From NCBI GenBank assembly GCA_964484265.1, contig CAZAFH010000005.1:88939-152938 (forward strand): 64,000 bases of DNA, in the 5' to 3' direction. The notes under the pieces are model-generated. The model was not told where the DNA came from, searched no databases, and was given only the letters and a program-made list of their open reading frames with translations. A program made the translations under genes and the position numbers. Below, piece after piece: positions 49,327 through 59,240 of the stretch. Each line of letters starts with the position of its first letter. Within the stretch, counting starts at the first letter, position 1. The DNA is from SIAQ01 sp964484265. Lineage in GTDB: Bacteria; Planctomycetota; Planctomycetia; Gemmatales; Gemmataceae.

Positions 49327-50016
49327 ATGCGTTTCGACGTGTTGACCCTGTTTCCTGATATCTTTCAGGGTTACTTCACGCAGAGCCTGTTGAAATTGGC
49401 CATCGAACGCGGCTTGGTCGAGATCAACGTCTGGAACATTCGCGACTGGGCCAAGGGAAAACACAAAGTCGTCGATGATCGCCCGTTCGGCGGCGGCCCT
49501 GGCATGGTGCTGATGCCCGAACCGGTACTCGATGCCGTCGAAGCGGTGCAGGCGAAAGCTGAGCCACCGGCGCAGCTGGTGATGATGACGCCCGGCGGCG
49601 AAAGATTGACGCAGAGCGTGGTCAACGAACTCGCGACACACAAACGCCTGCTATTGCTTTGTGGCCGATATGAGGGATTTGACGAGAGGATTCGCCTGCT
49701 GCTCAAACCGCGTGAAATCTCGATCGGCGATTTCGTGTGCAACGGCGGCGAAGTACCCGCGATGGTCGTGATCGACACGGTAATCCGCTGGATTCCAGGC
49801 GTTCTTGGCGATGAGCAAAGCTTGGCCGAGGAGTCGCATTGCGAACCGGGGCGTTTGGAATATCCGCAGTACACTCGCCCGAGGGAGTTTCGCGGCCTGG
49901 AAGTGCCCGACGTGCTCCTGAGCGGCAACCACGAACTCATCGCCAAATGGCGTGCGGAACAATCGGATTTGAGAAGCAAGAAAGTCAGTGAAACTGGAAC
50001 TGGAGACCAATCGTGA
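49327..50016 (+). CDS. trmD: tRNA (guanine37-N1)-methyltransferase
   Basis: A protein of 229 residues from the ATG at 49327; an earlier ATG reads through the hairpin. MRFDVLTLFPDIFQGYF opens it. The trefoil-knot SAM site is visible in LLLCGRYEGFDERI and EISIGDFVCNGGEVPAMVVIDTVIR. The segment DDRPFGGGPGMVLMPEP is characteristic. It methylates G37 next to the anticodon. The stop overlaps the rplS start (GTGA). Confidence 0.97.
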   Translation: MRFDVLTLFPDIFQGYFTQSLLKLAIERGLVEINVWNIRDWAKGKHKVVDDRPFGGGPGMVLMPEPVLDAVEAVQAKAEPPAQLVMMTPGGERLTQSVVNELATHKRLLLLCGRYEGFDERIRLLLKPREISIGDFVCNGGEVPAMVVIDTVIRWIPGVLGDEQSLAEESHCEPGRLEYPQYTRPREFRGLEVPDVLLSGNHELIAKWRAEQSDLRSKKVSETGTGDQS

Positions 50017-50444
50017 AAAACAAACTCATGGCCGCCGTCGAAGAACCCGGCCTGAACAAGAACGCATCGCAGTTTGAAATCGGCGATACCGTGGATGTGC
50101 ATCAGCGAATTCTCGAAGGCGAAAAAGAACGCGTTCAGCTCTTTTCCGGCCTGGTGATCGCACGCAAAGGCGAAGGGATGAACGAGATGTTCACCGTTCG
50201 CCGAATCGTGCAGGGCGAAGGCGTCGAGCGAACGTTTCCGCTGCATTCGCCAAAGATCGCCAAGGTCGAGGTGAAGCGCTCGGGCAAAGTTCGCCGGGCG
50301 AAGCTGTATTACCTGCGTGACCGCATCGGCAAAGACGCGACCCGCCTCCGCGAACGCAAGAAGAAGAACGCCGTCGTCGTTCCCGGCTCGGCTCCCGCGA
50401 ACACGCCGGCGGCCAACCCAGGCACGGCTCCTGCCGCCGAGTAG
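50013..50444 (+). CDS. rplS: Ribosomal protein bL19
   Basis: A protein of 143 residues with a GTG start overlapping the trmD stop. FEIGDTVDVHQRILEGEKERVQLFSGLVIARKGEGMNEMFTVRRIVQGEGVERTFPLHSPKIAKVEVKRSGKVRRAKLYYLRDR is the bL19 core. A tail of about 25 Ala/Pro-rich residues goes beyond the usual length. It is a 50S subunit protein at the subunit interface. Confidence 0.97.
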   Translation: MKNKLMAAVEEPGLNKNASQFEIGDTVDVHQRILEGEKERVQLFSGLVIARKGEGMNEMFTVRRIVQGEGVERTFPLHSPKIAKVEVKRSGKVRRAKLYYLRDRIGKDATRLRERKKKNAVVVPGSAPANTPAANPGTAPAAE

Positions 50445-50468
50445 TACCCGCCTGCATTCGGAGAGATC

Positions 50469-50879
50469 GTGTACTCTCTGACCGCTCATCCCTTGTGGCG
50501 CCGCTGGTTCGGGTCGCGATCCGAACGAGCGGCGTCGCGTTTTCTCCGCTCGCTCGGCTATCGTTTGGTAGAGCACAATTTCTCCTGCGACATCGGTGAA
50601 ATCGATATCGTGGCTCTCGATGACCAAACGATCGTCTTCGTCGAGGTTCGTTCGACGGAGTCGGCTGACGCATCGATTGCTGCACAATCGGTGGATGCGC
50701 GAAAGCAGAAGCGTTTGACCCAGCTGGCGCTTTTTTACTGTCAGAAACGCCGATTACTCGACCATTCCGCGCGTTTCGACGTTCTTGCGATCAGCTGGCC
50801 GGCGGGGAGCGCGGAGCCGACTATCACGCATTACCAAAACGCCTTCGACGCCACCGGGCGTTTCCAAATCCATGGCTGA
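50469..50879 (+). CDS. YraN/UPF0102-family nuclease-fold protein
   Basis: A protein of 136 residues with a GTG start. RSERAASRFLRSLGYRLVEHNFSCDIGEIDIVALDDQTIVFVEVRSTES contains the restriction-endonuclease-like core GEIDIV...FVEVR, with Arg in place of the Lys usual in the ExK motif. The family commonly sits after rplS in bacteria; its role is thought to be in DNA processing but is not settled. It starts 24 bases after rplS. Confidence 0.88.
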   Translation: MYSLTAHPLWRRWFGSRSERAASRFLRSLGYRLVEHNFSCDIGEIDIVALDDQTIVFVEVRSTESADASIAAQSVDARKQKRLTQLALFYCQKRRLLDHSARFDVLAISWPAGSAEPTITHYQNAFDATGRFQIHG

Positions 50880-50934
50880 CGGCGGCGCGCGACCGTGTGC
50901 GCTCGCCAGATACTACTCTCATTTTGGAGGAACT

Positions 50935-51585
50935 ATGATGAACCGATTCGCGATCCTGAGCACCCTGTTCGCTGCCTTACTCGGCGTCTCCACATTGCAC
51001 GCCGGGGATGACAAAGGCTTCACGCCGCTTTTCAATGGTAAGGACCTCGCGGGATGGAAGATATTCCTGCGGGAGAAAGACAAGGGCGATCCCAAGACCG
51101 CCATCGTCGTCAAGAATGGCGAAGTCCAAGTCGCGGGCAATCCGTGGGGCTATTTCTACACTGAGAAATCCTACAAGAGCTACGTGCTTCGTTACTCCTG
51201 GACCTATCCGAAAGACCAGCCCGAAAAGACCACGATGAACAGCGGCTTGCTCGTGCACATTCAACTTCCGCATAAGGTCTGGCCGAAATCGGTCGAACCG
51301 CAGGGACGGTACAAGGACCACGGCAAGATCTTTTATCCTGGGTTCGCGAAGGACGACAAGCGTTCGGATACGTTTGATGAGAAGGCACAGAAGAAAGCAT
51401 TGAAGGCGAGCGACGAGTGGAACACGACGGAAGTCTCCGTGCGTGCCGACGGCTCGATCTCGGTCAAGCTCAATGGCGTGCCGGTTAGCACCGCAAAGAC
51501 CGCATTGACGAGCGGCCCGATCGGCTTCCAGGCGGAAGGCGCCCGCATCCACTTCAAGGACATCAAGATCAAGATGCTGGATTAG
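50935..51585 (+). CDS. Exported DUF1080 (3-keto-disaccharide hydrolase-like) protein
   Basis: A protein of 216 residues behind TTTTGGAGG. The signal peptide (FAILSTLFAALLGVSTLHAG) leads to the DUF1080 opening GFTPLFNGKDLAGWKIF. IVVKNGEVQVAGNPWGYFYTEKSYKSYVLRYSWTYP and the closing SGPIGFQAEGARIHFKDIKIKML follow. The fold is a concanavalin-like jellyroll. Members are very abundant in planctomycetes, where some hydrolyse 3-keto-sugars; the substrate here is unknown. It stands alone 55 bases after yraN. Confidence 0.9.
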   Translation: MMNRFAILSTLFAALLGVSTLHAGDDKGFTPLFNGKDLAGWKIFLREKDKGDPKTAIVVKNGEVQVAGNPWGYFYTEKSYKSYVLRYSWTYPKDQPEKTTMNSGLLVHIQLPHKVWPKSVEPQGRYKDHGKIFYPGFAKDDKRSDTFDEKAQKKALKASDEWNTTEVSVRADGSISVKLNGVPVSTAKTALTSGPIGFQAEGARIHFKDIKIKMLD

Positions 51586-51636
51586 TTGCGTTTACTATTT
51601 TCGCTCGTCTGTCGCAGTGTCTGCGCGGCAGACGAG

Positions 51637-52218
51637 TCAACGCACTTTGAAGATCGTCTCCGCCTGTTGGCGCGTGCCATCGTTGAGCGGATAGATGCGC
51701 AGATTCACTTCATCGAGCCACACTTCATAGCCAGCCGATTTGGCGGCGATTGCCCTCTCTTGCGCGTCGCTGGCGGGTATTCGGCGAAAGAGCCGTCGTG
51801 AGAAAATTCCCGCGATCGTCAGGTCCGCATGACTTGCCGGGAAGCGTCCCGTTCGCGCGGTCTGGCGGGGCACGGCTGCGAGTTCGAGGGCGCCGTCCGG
51901 GCCTTCGCTGAGCGGAAGAATGTATTGGCCGGGGCCGCGATATCCTTGTGCTTTCGAGACGGAGGCGAGGTCGCGCAAGGTGATTTTGCCTCCCACTTTT
52001 TTGAACTTCGGTCCGTGCAGGAATTCGACGATTTCGATCTCGGGATTCGCCTTGCCGTCATCATCGCGAACTTTGCCTACGATGCAAACGGGTGATGCCA
52101 GGAGTTGAGGCCGAGAGAGGATATCGGTCGGCGCGCTGACGACGAGGTAAAACAGGAATCCGATCCAGGCAAGAAAAATTAGCCCGAAGACGATAGGCCG
52201 GGCTTTCGGGAAGGTCAT
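51637..52218 (-). CDS. Membrane-anchored protein, possible cytochrome c maturation (CcmE-like) relative
   Basis: A protein of 193 residues from MTFPKARPIVFGLIF; an earlier start would add 16 residues and overlap the neighbouring gene. One N-terminal membrane helix (PIVFGLIFLAWIGFLFYLVVSA) is followed by an outside domain of about 160 residues with an OB-like run of strands (SPVCIVGKVRDDDGKANPEIEIVEFLHGP). No heme-binding His motif of CcmE is visible, so that link is weak. It lies 44 bases after the Minf_1886-family gene on the same strand. Confidence 0.6.
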   Translation of the reverse strand: MTFPKARPIVFGLIFLAWIGFLFYLVVSAPTDILSRPQLLASPVCIVGKVRDDDGKANPEIEIVEFLHGPKFKKVGGKITLRDLASVSKAQGYRGPGQYILPLSEGPDGALELAAVPRQTARTGRFPASHADLTIAGIFSRRLFRRIPASDAQERAIAAKSAGYEVWLDEVNLRIYPLNDGTRQQAETIFKVR

Positions 52219-52262
52219 GCAATGGCTCCGTCTACACGTGGCAATACCCAATCCAGACTCGA

Positions 52263-52672
52263 TCATCCTTCGTCTTCAAGCACGATCTGGAATCCTTGCA
52301 GCAGCGACTCGTCGAGATCGAAGACATCGCGAAATTCGGTGCGTGCGTCCTCGTCGGTCTTGCTCATCAGTTGCGCGTCGATGAGGTTGAAGACGATCTC
52401 GCCGAAATCATCGGTGCAGGAGATGCCCCATTGCCTCAATACGACGCGCGCCATCAATCCGAACTCGCGGATGGCCAATTCGCGTGCGCCTTCGAGCAAT
52501 TGCCTGCAAGTGACATGGTGCCTCGCCTCGGTCGGATCGATCGAACCGAGGTCCAGCGTTCGGCCCAGCATCTTCTGGGTGTGTTCCAGTGCCTGAAAGA
52601 TAAACTCGTAGGCCTCATAGGCGTAGCGCTTATCCGACCGGACGATGTCCATGAGTTGATCGTTGAAAAAGC

Positions 52673-52676
<4 letters not shown>
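52263..52676 (-). CDS. Minf_1886-family conserved protein
   Basis: A protein of 137 residues. The pattern MSFFNDQLMDIVRSDKRYAYEAYEFIFQALEHTQKMLGR and later VTCRQLLEGARELAIREFGLMARVVLRQWGI, DFGEIVFNLIDAQLMSKTDEDARTEFRDVFDLDE is that of a family seen mainly in Planctomycetes and Verrucomicrobia. Function unknown. Its start overlaps the stop of the RicT gene (ATGA), which suggests a joint role with it. Confidence 0.88.
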
Positions 52677-53488
<812 letters not shown>

Positions 53489-53610
53489 GTCGAAGGTTAC
53501 CCTGTCGGCAGCGACACGTCCGGCCCGCGGACTCTTGGGAGGTTGGTGCTTTGCGATGTCAACTGCTTCATCTTTGATCATATCTTTTCTGGGATGATGC
53601 CGCTAGGGGG

Positions 53611-54891
53611 ATGACGATGCGCGATGCCGTCGAGCAATTCCGAAAGTTCAATCGAGAGGATGCACTTCGCAGCCACGAACTGATGCGGATGAAGATCAAC
53701 CGCATGGCAGAAAGTCCGTTCGCGTTCTTTCGGGGGTCATTTCATCTGTTCGCCGCGGATGTCGTCGCCGGCGAGATCGCGGCACTGCCGTCGGCGAGCG
53801 AAGCCGCCACGGAACTGGATCTCGTGGGCGACATACACAGCGAGAATTACGGCACCTTCAAGGCGGCGGATGGCGCGATTCATTACGACGTCAACGATTT
53901 CGATGAGACGACTTCGGGACGAATCACGTTCGACGTTTGCCGATTCGCCGCGAATAGTGTGCTCGCGGCGCAAGCGATGAGTCTTTCGTTGGAGAGCCAG
54001 GCCGAAGCCGTGCTCGCCGGGCTTGGCAGGTATTGTTACGTAATTCAATCGGGGCAGAAGAAAAGCAAGCACTACGATCTCGATTACGCGGAAAAAAGCC
54101 CGGGCGACTGCTCTGATATCGCGAATCTGATTCGGCAGGAAGCGGACGTGAAGCGTTCCAAATTCATTGCCGACGTGACAGAGGACACACCCGAAGGCAG
54201 GCGGATTCGGCGATCGTTGACCAAGTATTTCGATCTGCCTGACGCGGAGAAGGCGCAGGTGCACCGCCTGGTAGCCGACCTGCAAAACACCTGGAAGAAC
54301 ATCGAATTGCCGAAGCGGTTTTTCGATCTACACGATGTCTGCGGCAGAATAAGCGGCATCGGCAGCATGGGCCGGCATCGATTCGTCGCTCTGGTATCGG
54401 GAAAGGGCCATGCCGAGTATCGCAATGTCCTTTTGGAATTCAAGGAAGCCCGGACCTCGGCTCTTGATTTGGCGCGAGGCAGGGCGGAGTTGACATGTGC
54501 GGGTCGAGCGGAGAAAGTCATCACGTGCCAGCGTCAGTCGCAGGCGGTTTCGAGCGCGTACCTCGGCTGGGCGCGCGACGGCGAGATGTCGTTCCAGGTT
54601 CGCGAAATCAGTCCTCATGCCGAGCGCGTCGACTGGAAAAAGCTGAAGACACCGGCGCAATTTTTCGACGTTCTCAAAGTCCAGAGCGAGATTCTTGGAC
54701 GCATCCATCTTCGTTCCTCCAGGCGGCTGCAAGGCCCCGTCAATGCCTGGCCCGATCTGGAAGAGGTCGAGCGCTTTCGGCAAAGGATGCTGGCGTTCGC
54801 GCTCACGTATGCCGATATCGCCTACAGCGACTGGCGGCGGTTCCGCGCCGCTGGTGCCGAACTGGCAAACGTCGCAGCCTGGGCCGTTTGA
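53611..54891 (+). CDS. DUF2252-family protein
   Basis: A protein of 426 residues. It opens with MRMKINRMAESPFAFFRGSFHLFAADV, then DLVGDIHSENYGTF, YDVNDFDETTSGRITFDVCRFAANSV, the kinase-like HxEN and DxND pattern that defines DUF2252. The segment ISGIGSMGRHRFVALV recurs in the family. The fold is related to aminoglycoside-phosphotransferase-like kinases but no substrate is known. It is divergent from ricT, 122 bases away. Confidence 0.88.
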   Translation: MTMRDAVEQFRKFNREDALRSHELMRMKINRMAESPFAFFRGSFHLFAADVVAGEIAALPSASEAATELDLVGDIHSENYGTFKAADGAIHYDVNDFDETTSGRITFDVCRFAANSVLAAQAMSLSLESQAEAVLAGLGRYCYVIQSGQKKSKHYDLDYAEKSPGDCSDIANLIRQEADVKRSKFIADVTEDTPEGRRIRRSLTKYFDLPDAEKAQVHRLVADLQNTWKNIELPKRFFDLHDVCGRISGIGSMGRHRFVALVSGKGHAEYRNVLLEFKEARTSALDLARGRAELTCAGRAEKVITCQRQSQAVSSAYLGWARDGEMSFQVREISPHAERVDWKKLKTPAQFFDVLKVQSEILGRIHLRSSRRLQGPVNAWPDLEEVERFRQRMLAFALTYADIAYSDWRRFRAAGAELANVAAWAV

Positions 54892-54938
54892 TCTCACGTG
54901 TTAGAATAAACAACACGGCGTGCCGCCGCCACGCCTTG

Positions 54939-54997
54939 ATCGTAGGCATCACGCTCCGCGTGATGAAATGCATCACTCGGAGCGTGATGCCTACGAT
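54939..54997. repeat. Palindrome of the CGTAGGCATCACGCTCCG family
   Basis: Perfect 20-base arms ATCGTAGGCATCACGCTCCG (54939-54958) and complement (54978-54997), with an internal ATGAAATGCAT. A half copy lies at 23361-23390. It occurs 37 bases upstream of the next start codon. Confidence 0.9.
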
Positions 54998-55033
54998 AAC
55001 CGCCGTCGAAAGAATGTCACAAAGGCGATCGTC

Positions 55034-55999
55034 ATGCATACGTTGCTCCACCTCTCTGCGATTATTTGCCTCGCGCAACTGCCGGCTGATTTTCGCGAAC
55101 GTGAACGAAATCCTCTCGCGCCGAGTCTGCCTTTGCTGACGAAAGAGGAGTCGAAGAAGATCGATGTCGTCATCGAGCGGTTCATCCTGTACGACATTGG
55201 CGCACTCCGGGGTGAAGCCGGCAAGAAGGCTCTCGACGATTTCAATCAGCTCGGATCGGAGGCGGCGTTCAATCTCATCTTCGGGTTGAACCGCGCCGCC
55301 AACATGGAATCCAGTTGTCCCGCGGTCATCATTGCCAAAAAGCTCGCAGCAATCTATCGCACCACGGAAGACTTGCAGCTGCTCGGCTACTCGAAGGACC
55401 TCATCGGCGTCGGGGTGACAGGCAAGCGCCACCTCGGCGTCATCCGCGATTTGCAGACGAATATCCTTCTACGCAAAGGCTATCTCCAGCGGAAAGCACT
55501 CGTGGCGGGGGCGGGCGCGAAGAACGTCGCGGCCATGTCTCTTGCCGAGCTTGAATCGGCGTACAGCAAGGGAACCGCGGCTCAGAAAAAGGCAGTTTTG
55601 GGCGAAGCGGAAAAACGCCAGGGCCCCATGGCCATCGGCGTACTATTGAAAGGCATTGCAAGCGCGGATGCCGATCTGGCTCAATGGTCGCGCGGCTTGC
55701 TCGAGAAGAATCTTCAGCGGCAATCGATCGACGCGCTCAAGCTGCTGCTGAAAGACAAGCGCAAAGAGGTGCGAATCGCCGCAGTCGGCGCGGTGAGCGC
55801 GAGAAACCTTCGCCTTGGCGGCGAGCTTATCGAGTTGTTGCTCGATCCCGAGGTCGAAGTTCGCGAGGCTTCACGCATCGCGCTGGTGCGCCTGGCGAAT
55901 GGCCGAGACTTCGGACCGGAATCCAGTGCGAGCATCGGCGAACGCGAGACCGCGGCGATGCGTTGGCGTGCCTGGTGGAAGACGGCGGGCGGGAAGTGA
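55034..55999 (+). CDS. HEAT-like repeat protein with weak signal peptide
   Basis: A protein of 321 residues from MHTLLHLSAIICLAQL, probably a short signal peptide. The body is helical; from about 180 on it shows HEAT-like pairs (ADLAQWSRGLLEKNLQRQSIDALKLLLKDKRKEVRIAAVGAVSARN and ELLLDPEVEVREASRIALVRLANG). The end AAMRWRAWWK is a Trp-rich motif seen in planctomycete HEAT proteins. Function unknown. Four bases separate its stop from that of the convergent next gene. Confidence 0.7.
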   Translation: MHTLLHLSAIICLAQLPADFRERERNPLAPSLPLLTKEESKKIDVVIERFILYDIGALRGEAGKKALDDFNQLGSEAAFNLIFGLNRAANMESSCPAVIIAKKLAAIYRTTEDLQLLGYSKDLIGVGVTGKRHLGVIRDLQTNILLRKGYLQRKALVAGAGAKNVAAMSLAELESAYSKGTAAQKKAVLGEAEKRQGPMAIGVLLKGIASADADLAQWSRGLLEKNLQRQSIDALKLLLKDKRKEVRIAAVGAVSARNLRLGGELIELLLDPEVEVREASRIALVRLANGRDFGPESSASIGERETAAMRWRAWWKTAGGK

Positions 56000-56003
56000 A
56001 ATG

Positions 56004-57185
56004 TCAACGTGCCTGCCGTCGGCGGCGCCATTCCTGCAACTGCCAAAGCGCGAACAGGCCCACTGCGAAACCCGTCACGCCGCCGACGGCCAGGGCACGC
56101 CACCACTCGCGGCTGGTCAGCGTTCCACCCGGCGGGTCGTCGTTGAGCAGATTGCCGATTTTGTCCAAGCCCAAAGCTTGTTCAGGCGGCAGCCCCTTCA
56201 CATATTCTCCGAGTTTCTCTTTACGCTCCTGAATCTCCTTGGGCGCGAAACGGGTGCGGTTCAACGGCGGGTCGATCTCGTTGAAAATGAAAAAGGCATC
56301 GCGAACCGCTCGATTGCGTTGGTCGTCTTTTTGCGCATCGGCCGCGCTGGCGTTGAATAGCTCGCCCAGCTGCCAGTGCAGCCGTTGATCGTAGGGCATC
56401 CAGAGCAGGAGTTGCTCGACAAACTCGATTGCGTCGTTGGGCAGTTTCTTCTTTTCGTCGTCAGCGATTTTGCCTGGCTCGAATTCGCCTTTGTTGCTCA
56501 GGTATCGCACCGGTTTGCTGTCGCCATCGACAAAGATCGGATCGATGGTTTCTTCGACGGGCTTCATCTGCTGGCGAGCCCGATCTTCGCGCAGGCGGTT
56601 GCGTATCAAGCGCTCGAGGTATCGATCGACGGCGCGAAAACGCTCGTATTCCGTGCCCACGAGGCCGAGGTTCTGAAGGAAGGGCTTCAGGTCGGCTTTC
56701 ACTTCATCCTCGTGTTCGGGCCAAAGCTCCATCGCCTGCTTCATCAAGTCGGCGGATTTTTTGCGGAAGTCAGGGTTATTGGAGAGGAAATGAGCCGTGG
56801 CATACTGCGACCAGACAATGAAATTCTCCGGATGCTCGCGAGTCAAAGGCAGCAGAAACTGGGTCGCCTCGTAGCCCTTGCCTCGGCGAATGAGCACCGC
56901 GCTGTAGTTCAATTTTTCTTCCAGCGACTTGAGACCCGAAGCGCCCGTTCGCCCGAGGTGCTCCAGCAGCAGGTAGCGTTTCCGGATCGGCGGATGGCTG
57001 ATCGTATCATCGTTGGGGATGGTTTTCAGCGTGTCAAGCAACGGCTTGAAGACATTGCGATAATCTCGGCTATATTGCTTGACCTCGGCATCAGCATCCA
57101 TGGTGCCATAGATGCCGGCGTGGGCAGGAGTGGCCGCCAGTCCGCAAACGATGAAAAGGCTCGAAATGCTGACTTGGCGTGACAT
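56004..57185 (-). CDS. Exported helical protein with a C-terminal membrane anchor
   Basis: A protein of 393 residues from the ATG at 57185 behind AGGGAGA. The signal peptide (VSISSLFIVCGLAATPAHAG) is followed by helices with TPR-like character (YEATQFLLPLTREHPENFIVWSQYATAHFLSNNPD). A Lys/Glu-rich middle follows, then a last membrane helix (ALAVGGVTGFAVGLFALWQL) with a basic RRRRQAR tail. It is thus probably anchored with its bulk outside the cytoplasm. No family recognised. Confidence 0.7.
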   Translation of the reverse strand: MSRQVSISSLFIVCGLAATPAHAGIYGTMDADAEVKQYSRDYRNVFKPLLDTLKTIPNDDTISHPPIRKRYLLLEHLGRTGASGLKSLEEKLNYSAVLIRRGKGYEATQFLLPLTREHPENFIVWSQYATAHFLSNNPDFRKKSADLMKQAMELWPEHEDEVKADLKPFLQNLGLVGTEYERFRAVDRYLERLIRNRLREDRARQQMKPVEETIDPIFVDGDSKPVRYLSNKGEFEPGKIADDEKKKLPNDAIEFVEQLLLWMPYDQRLHWQLGELFNASAADAQKDDQRNRAVRDAFFIFNEIDPPLNRTRFAPKEIQERKEKLGEYVKGLPPEQALGLDKIGNLLNDDPPGGTLTSREWWRALAVGGVTGFAVGLFALWQLQEWRRRRQAR

Positions 57186-57353
57186 GCGGGGCTTCTCCCT
57201 GAAAGAACAAAAAGAAATCGCTCGGCAGAGGCAATTGGTCCAAGAATTGCTCGATATTTTCATACCACGGCATTTTACTGGTTTTCGCTTGTAAAATGTT
57301 CACCGGTTGGGCAGAAATTGCTGACAAGTTCGGCAGCCACCTAGGAGACGACG

Positions 57354-57572
57354 ATGTCCGCACACGATTTTCCGGCAATTAGACAACAACTCGAGACGCG
57401 TGTTCTTTCCCGGACGGGAAGCCAACTGCGCGACCTCGGAATCGAGCTGACCGCTGACATGGTTCGGCTCTTGGGGCGTAGCTCGACTTACTACGTCAAG
57501 CAGGTTGCCCAGCACTGTGTGCATGAATTGCTGCCGAACGTGCAACTCGTCAACGACATCTGCGTGGCGTAA
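57354..57572 (+). CDS. Small BON-domain-like protein
   Basis: A protein of 72 residues behind TAGGAGACGACG. LETRVLSRTGSQLRDLGIELTADMVRLLGRSSTYYVKQVAQHCVHELLPNVQLVNDICV fits one BON domain: a beta strand, a turn with GRSSTYYVKQ, a helix with two His and a final strand. Planctomycetes have many such short cytoplasmic BON proteins of unknown role. It is convergent with queF, 28 bases away. Confidence 0.75.
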   Translation: MSAHDFPAIRQQLETRVLSRTGSQLRDLGIELTADMVRLLGRSSTYYVKQVAQHCVHELLPNVQLVNDICVA

Positions 57573-57600
57573 GTCCCATTGTCCGAGCTTTCTGTTCGGA

Positions 57601-57963
57601 TCATGGAACGCTCTTTCGATATTCACACGTCACCGTGGTGCTTATGCCGCCACGGGGCGTGAAGCTGCCGACTACTTTCAATTTTCGCGGTTGGCAGGCG
57701 TTTGCGAAATCATCAAGCAGCCGATTAATTACGTTTTCGTAGAAGATCCCTTCATTGCGAAATCGTTGTAAGTAAAGCTTGAGCGACTTCAATTCCACGC
57801 ACAACTGATCTGGCGTATACGTGTAGGTGATCGTGCCGAAATCCGGCTGCCCTGTTTTCGGGCACATCGAGGTAAATTCTGGACATACGATTTCAATCAC
57901 GTAATCGCGTTGCGGAAACTGATTCGGGAACGTCTCGAGTTGTTCGCCCACAGGGGTCTCCAA
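57601..57963 (-). CDS. queF: NADPH-dependent 7-cyano-7-deazaguanine reductase QueF
   Basis: A protein of 120 residues of the short (YkvM) type. The active-site Cys lies in EFTSMCPKTGQPDFGTI, the substrate Glu region in LCVELKSLKLYLQRFRNEGIFYENVINRLLDDF. It reduces preQ0 to preQ1 in queuosine synthesis. No other que gene or preQ1 riboswitch is near. A pair of hairpin repeats sits directly upstream. Confidence 0.95.
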   Translation of the reverse strand: METPVGEQLETFPNQFPQRDYVIEIVCPEFTSMCPKTGQPDFGTITYTYTPDQLCVELKSLKLYLQRFRNEGIFYENVINRLLDDFANACQPRKLKVVGSFTPRGGISTTVTCEYRKSVP

Positions 57964-57965
57964 CG

Positions 57966-58037
57966 CCCAGGGGTGAGCAAAGCGAACCCCTGGGATATGA
58001 TGTGTTATCCCAAGGATTCGCTTCGCTCATCCTTGGG
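57966..58037. repeat. Opposed pair of GAGCGCAGCGA-loop hairpins
   Basis: Unit one: CCCAGGGGT / ACCCCTGGG (57966-57994) around GAGCAAAGCGA. Unit two: CCCAAGGAT / ATCCTTGGG (58009-58037) around TCGCTTCGCTC. The units are in opposite orientation, and both stems and loops differ while pairing is kept. Confidence 0.85.
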
Positions 58038-58041
58038 CCTG

Positions 58042-59145
58042 CTATACAACTTCTACCACAACCTTGCCCAACACATCCATTTTAGGCGTGACTCCGAGTC
58101 CCGGCGCGGTGCTTGCTGCGAGACGGCCATTTTTTCGCTGTGGAGCACCGTCAGCGAACGAGACGGTGACGTAGCTGTTGAAATCGGTCGCGGTGAATAG
58201 AAATTCCGTCGGCGTGCTGTGGGCGAAATGCGCAATCGCCGCAGTGATGATGTCGCCGCCCCAGCTGTCTTCGAGCGTCATGACGACGCCGAGCGACGCG
58301 CAGAGATCGCGCGCTTGGCGTGCTTTGGTCAGGCCGCCGAGTTTGCTGATCTTGATATTGACGACGTCCATCGCCTGATCGCCATGCGCTCGAACGAGCA
58401 TATCGACGGAATCGACGACTTCGTCCAGCACAAATGGATGGTCGCAGTGGCGGCGAATCGACAGGCATTCCTCGTAGCTCAAGCAGGGTTGCTCGATGTA
58501 AACGTCGATGTCGCGCACCGCCCGCACGACGCGCATGGCATCGTGCATCCGCCAGCCGGTGTTGGCGTCGGCGACGAGGCGGTCGCCCGGCTTCAATACG
58601 CTCGCCACGGCTTTGATGCGGGCGATGTCGTCCGCCGCCTCGCCGCCGACTTTGAGTTGAAACCGCTGATACCCCTCCGCGCGATAGCCGGCCACTTTCG
58701 CAGCCATCGCATCCGGCGCTTCTTGCGAGATCGCGCGATAAAGCCCGATATCGTCGCCGAACCGCCCGCCCATCAGCGTGCAGACTGGTTGGCCCGTCGC
58801 TTTGCCGAGCAGGTCCCAACATGCCATGTCGATGCCCGATTTTACATAAGCGTGGCCCTTCAGCGCGGCATCCATGCGATGATTGAGCTTGCCCAGTTCG
58901 CGCGGATCATAGCCAATCAAATGCGGCCCTAACTCGGCGATGCCTGCACGCACGCCGTTGGCGTATGCCGGCAGATAGAACGGTCCGAGCGGGCAGACCT
59001 CGCCGAACCCCGTCAGGCCCGCGTCGGTATCAATGGCGACGACGGTGCTGTCGAATACGTTTACCGATTTCCCGCCCGACCACTTGTAGCTACCCTCACG
59101 CAACGGCAACTCGACACGGTAAGCACGGATGCGGGTGATTTTCAT
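58042..59145 (-). CDS. Enolase-superfamily (mandelate racemase/MLE) enzyme
   Basis: A protein of 367 residues. The lid domain MKITRIRAYRVELPLREGSYKWSGGKSVNVFDSTVVAIDTDAG is followed by the barrel, with Lys in FQLKVGG, metal ligands in VADANTGW, YIEQP and VLDE, and the second catalytic Lys in VNIKISKLGG. The lid resembles those of cis-3-hydroxyproline dehydratases and hydroxyproline-betaine epimerases, but the substrate cannot be fixed from sequence alone. It stands alone between repeat elements. Confidence 0.88.
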   Translation of the reverse strand: MKITRIRAYRVELPLREGSYKWSGGKSVNVFDSTVVAIDTDAGLTGFGEVCPLGPFYLPAYANGVRAGIAELGPHLIGYDPRELGKLNHRMDAALKGHAYVKSGIDMACWDLLGKATGQPVCTLMGGRFGDDIGLYRAISQEAPDAMAAKVAGYRAEGYQRFQLKVGGEAADDIARIKAVASVLKPGDRLVADANTGWRMHDAMRVVRAVRDIDVYIEQPCLSYEECLSIRRHCDHPFVLDEVVDSVDMLVRAHGDQAMDVVNIKISKLGGLTKARQARDLCASLGVVMTLEDSWGGDIITAAIAHFAHSTPTEFLFTATDFNSYVTVSFADGAPQRKNGRLAASTAPGLGVTPKMDVLGKVVVEVV

Positions 59146-59240
59146 AGGTGGGATCTCGGGTAGCTGTCAGCTATCAGTTATCAGTTATCAGCCATTCGTT
59201 TACGGATGGTGCGATAATACGTCAAGCAAGCATTGATTTG

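Noticed and set aside
57964..58041. PreQ1 riboswitch before queF
   Set aside because: The structures here are two members of the general hairpin family and lack the preQ1 aptamer consensus.
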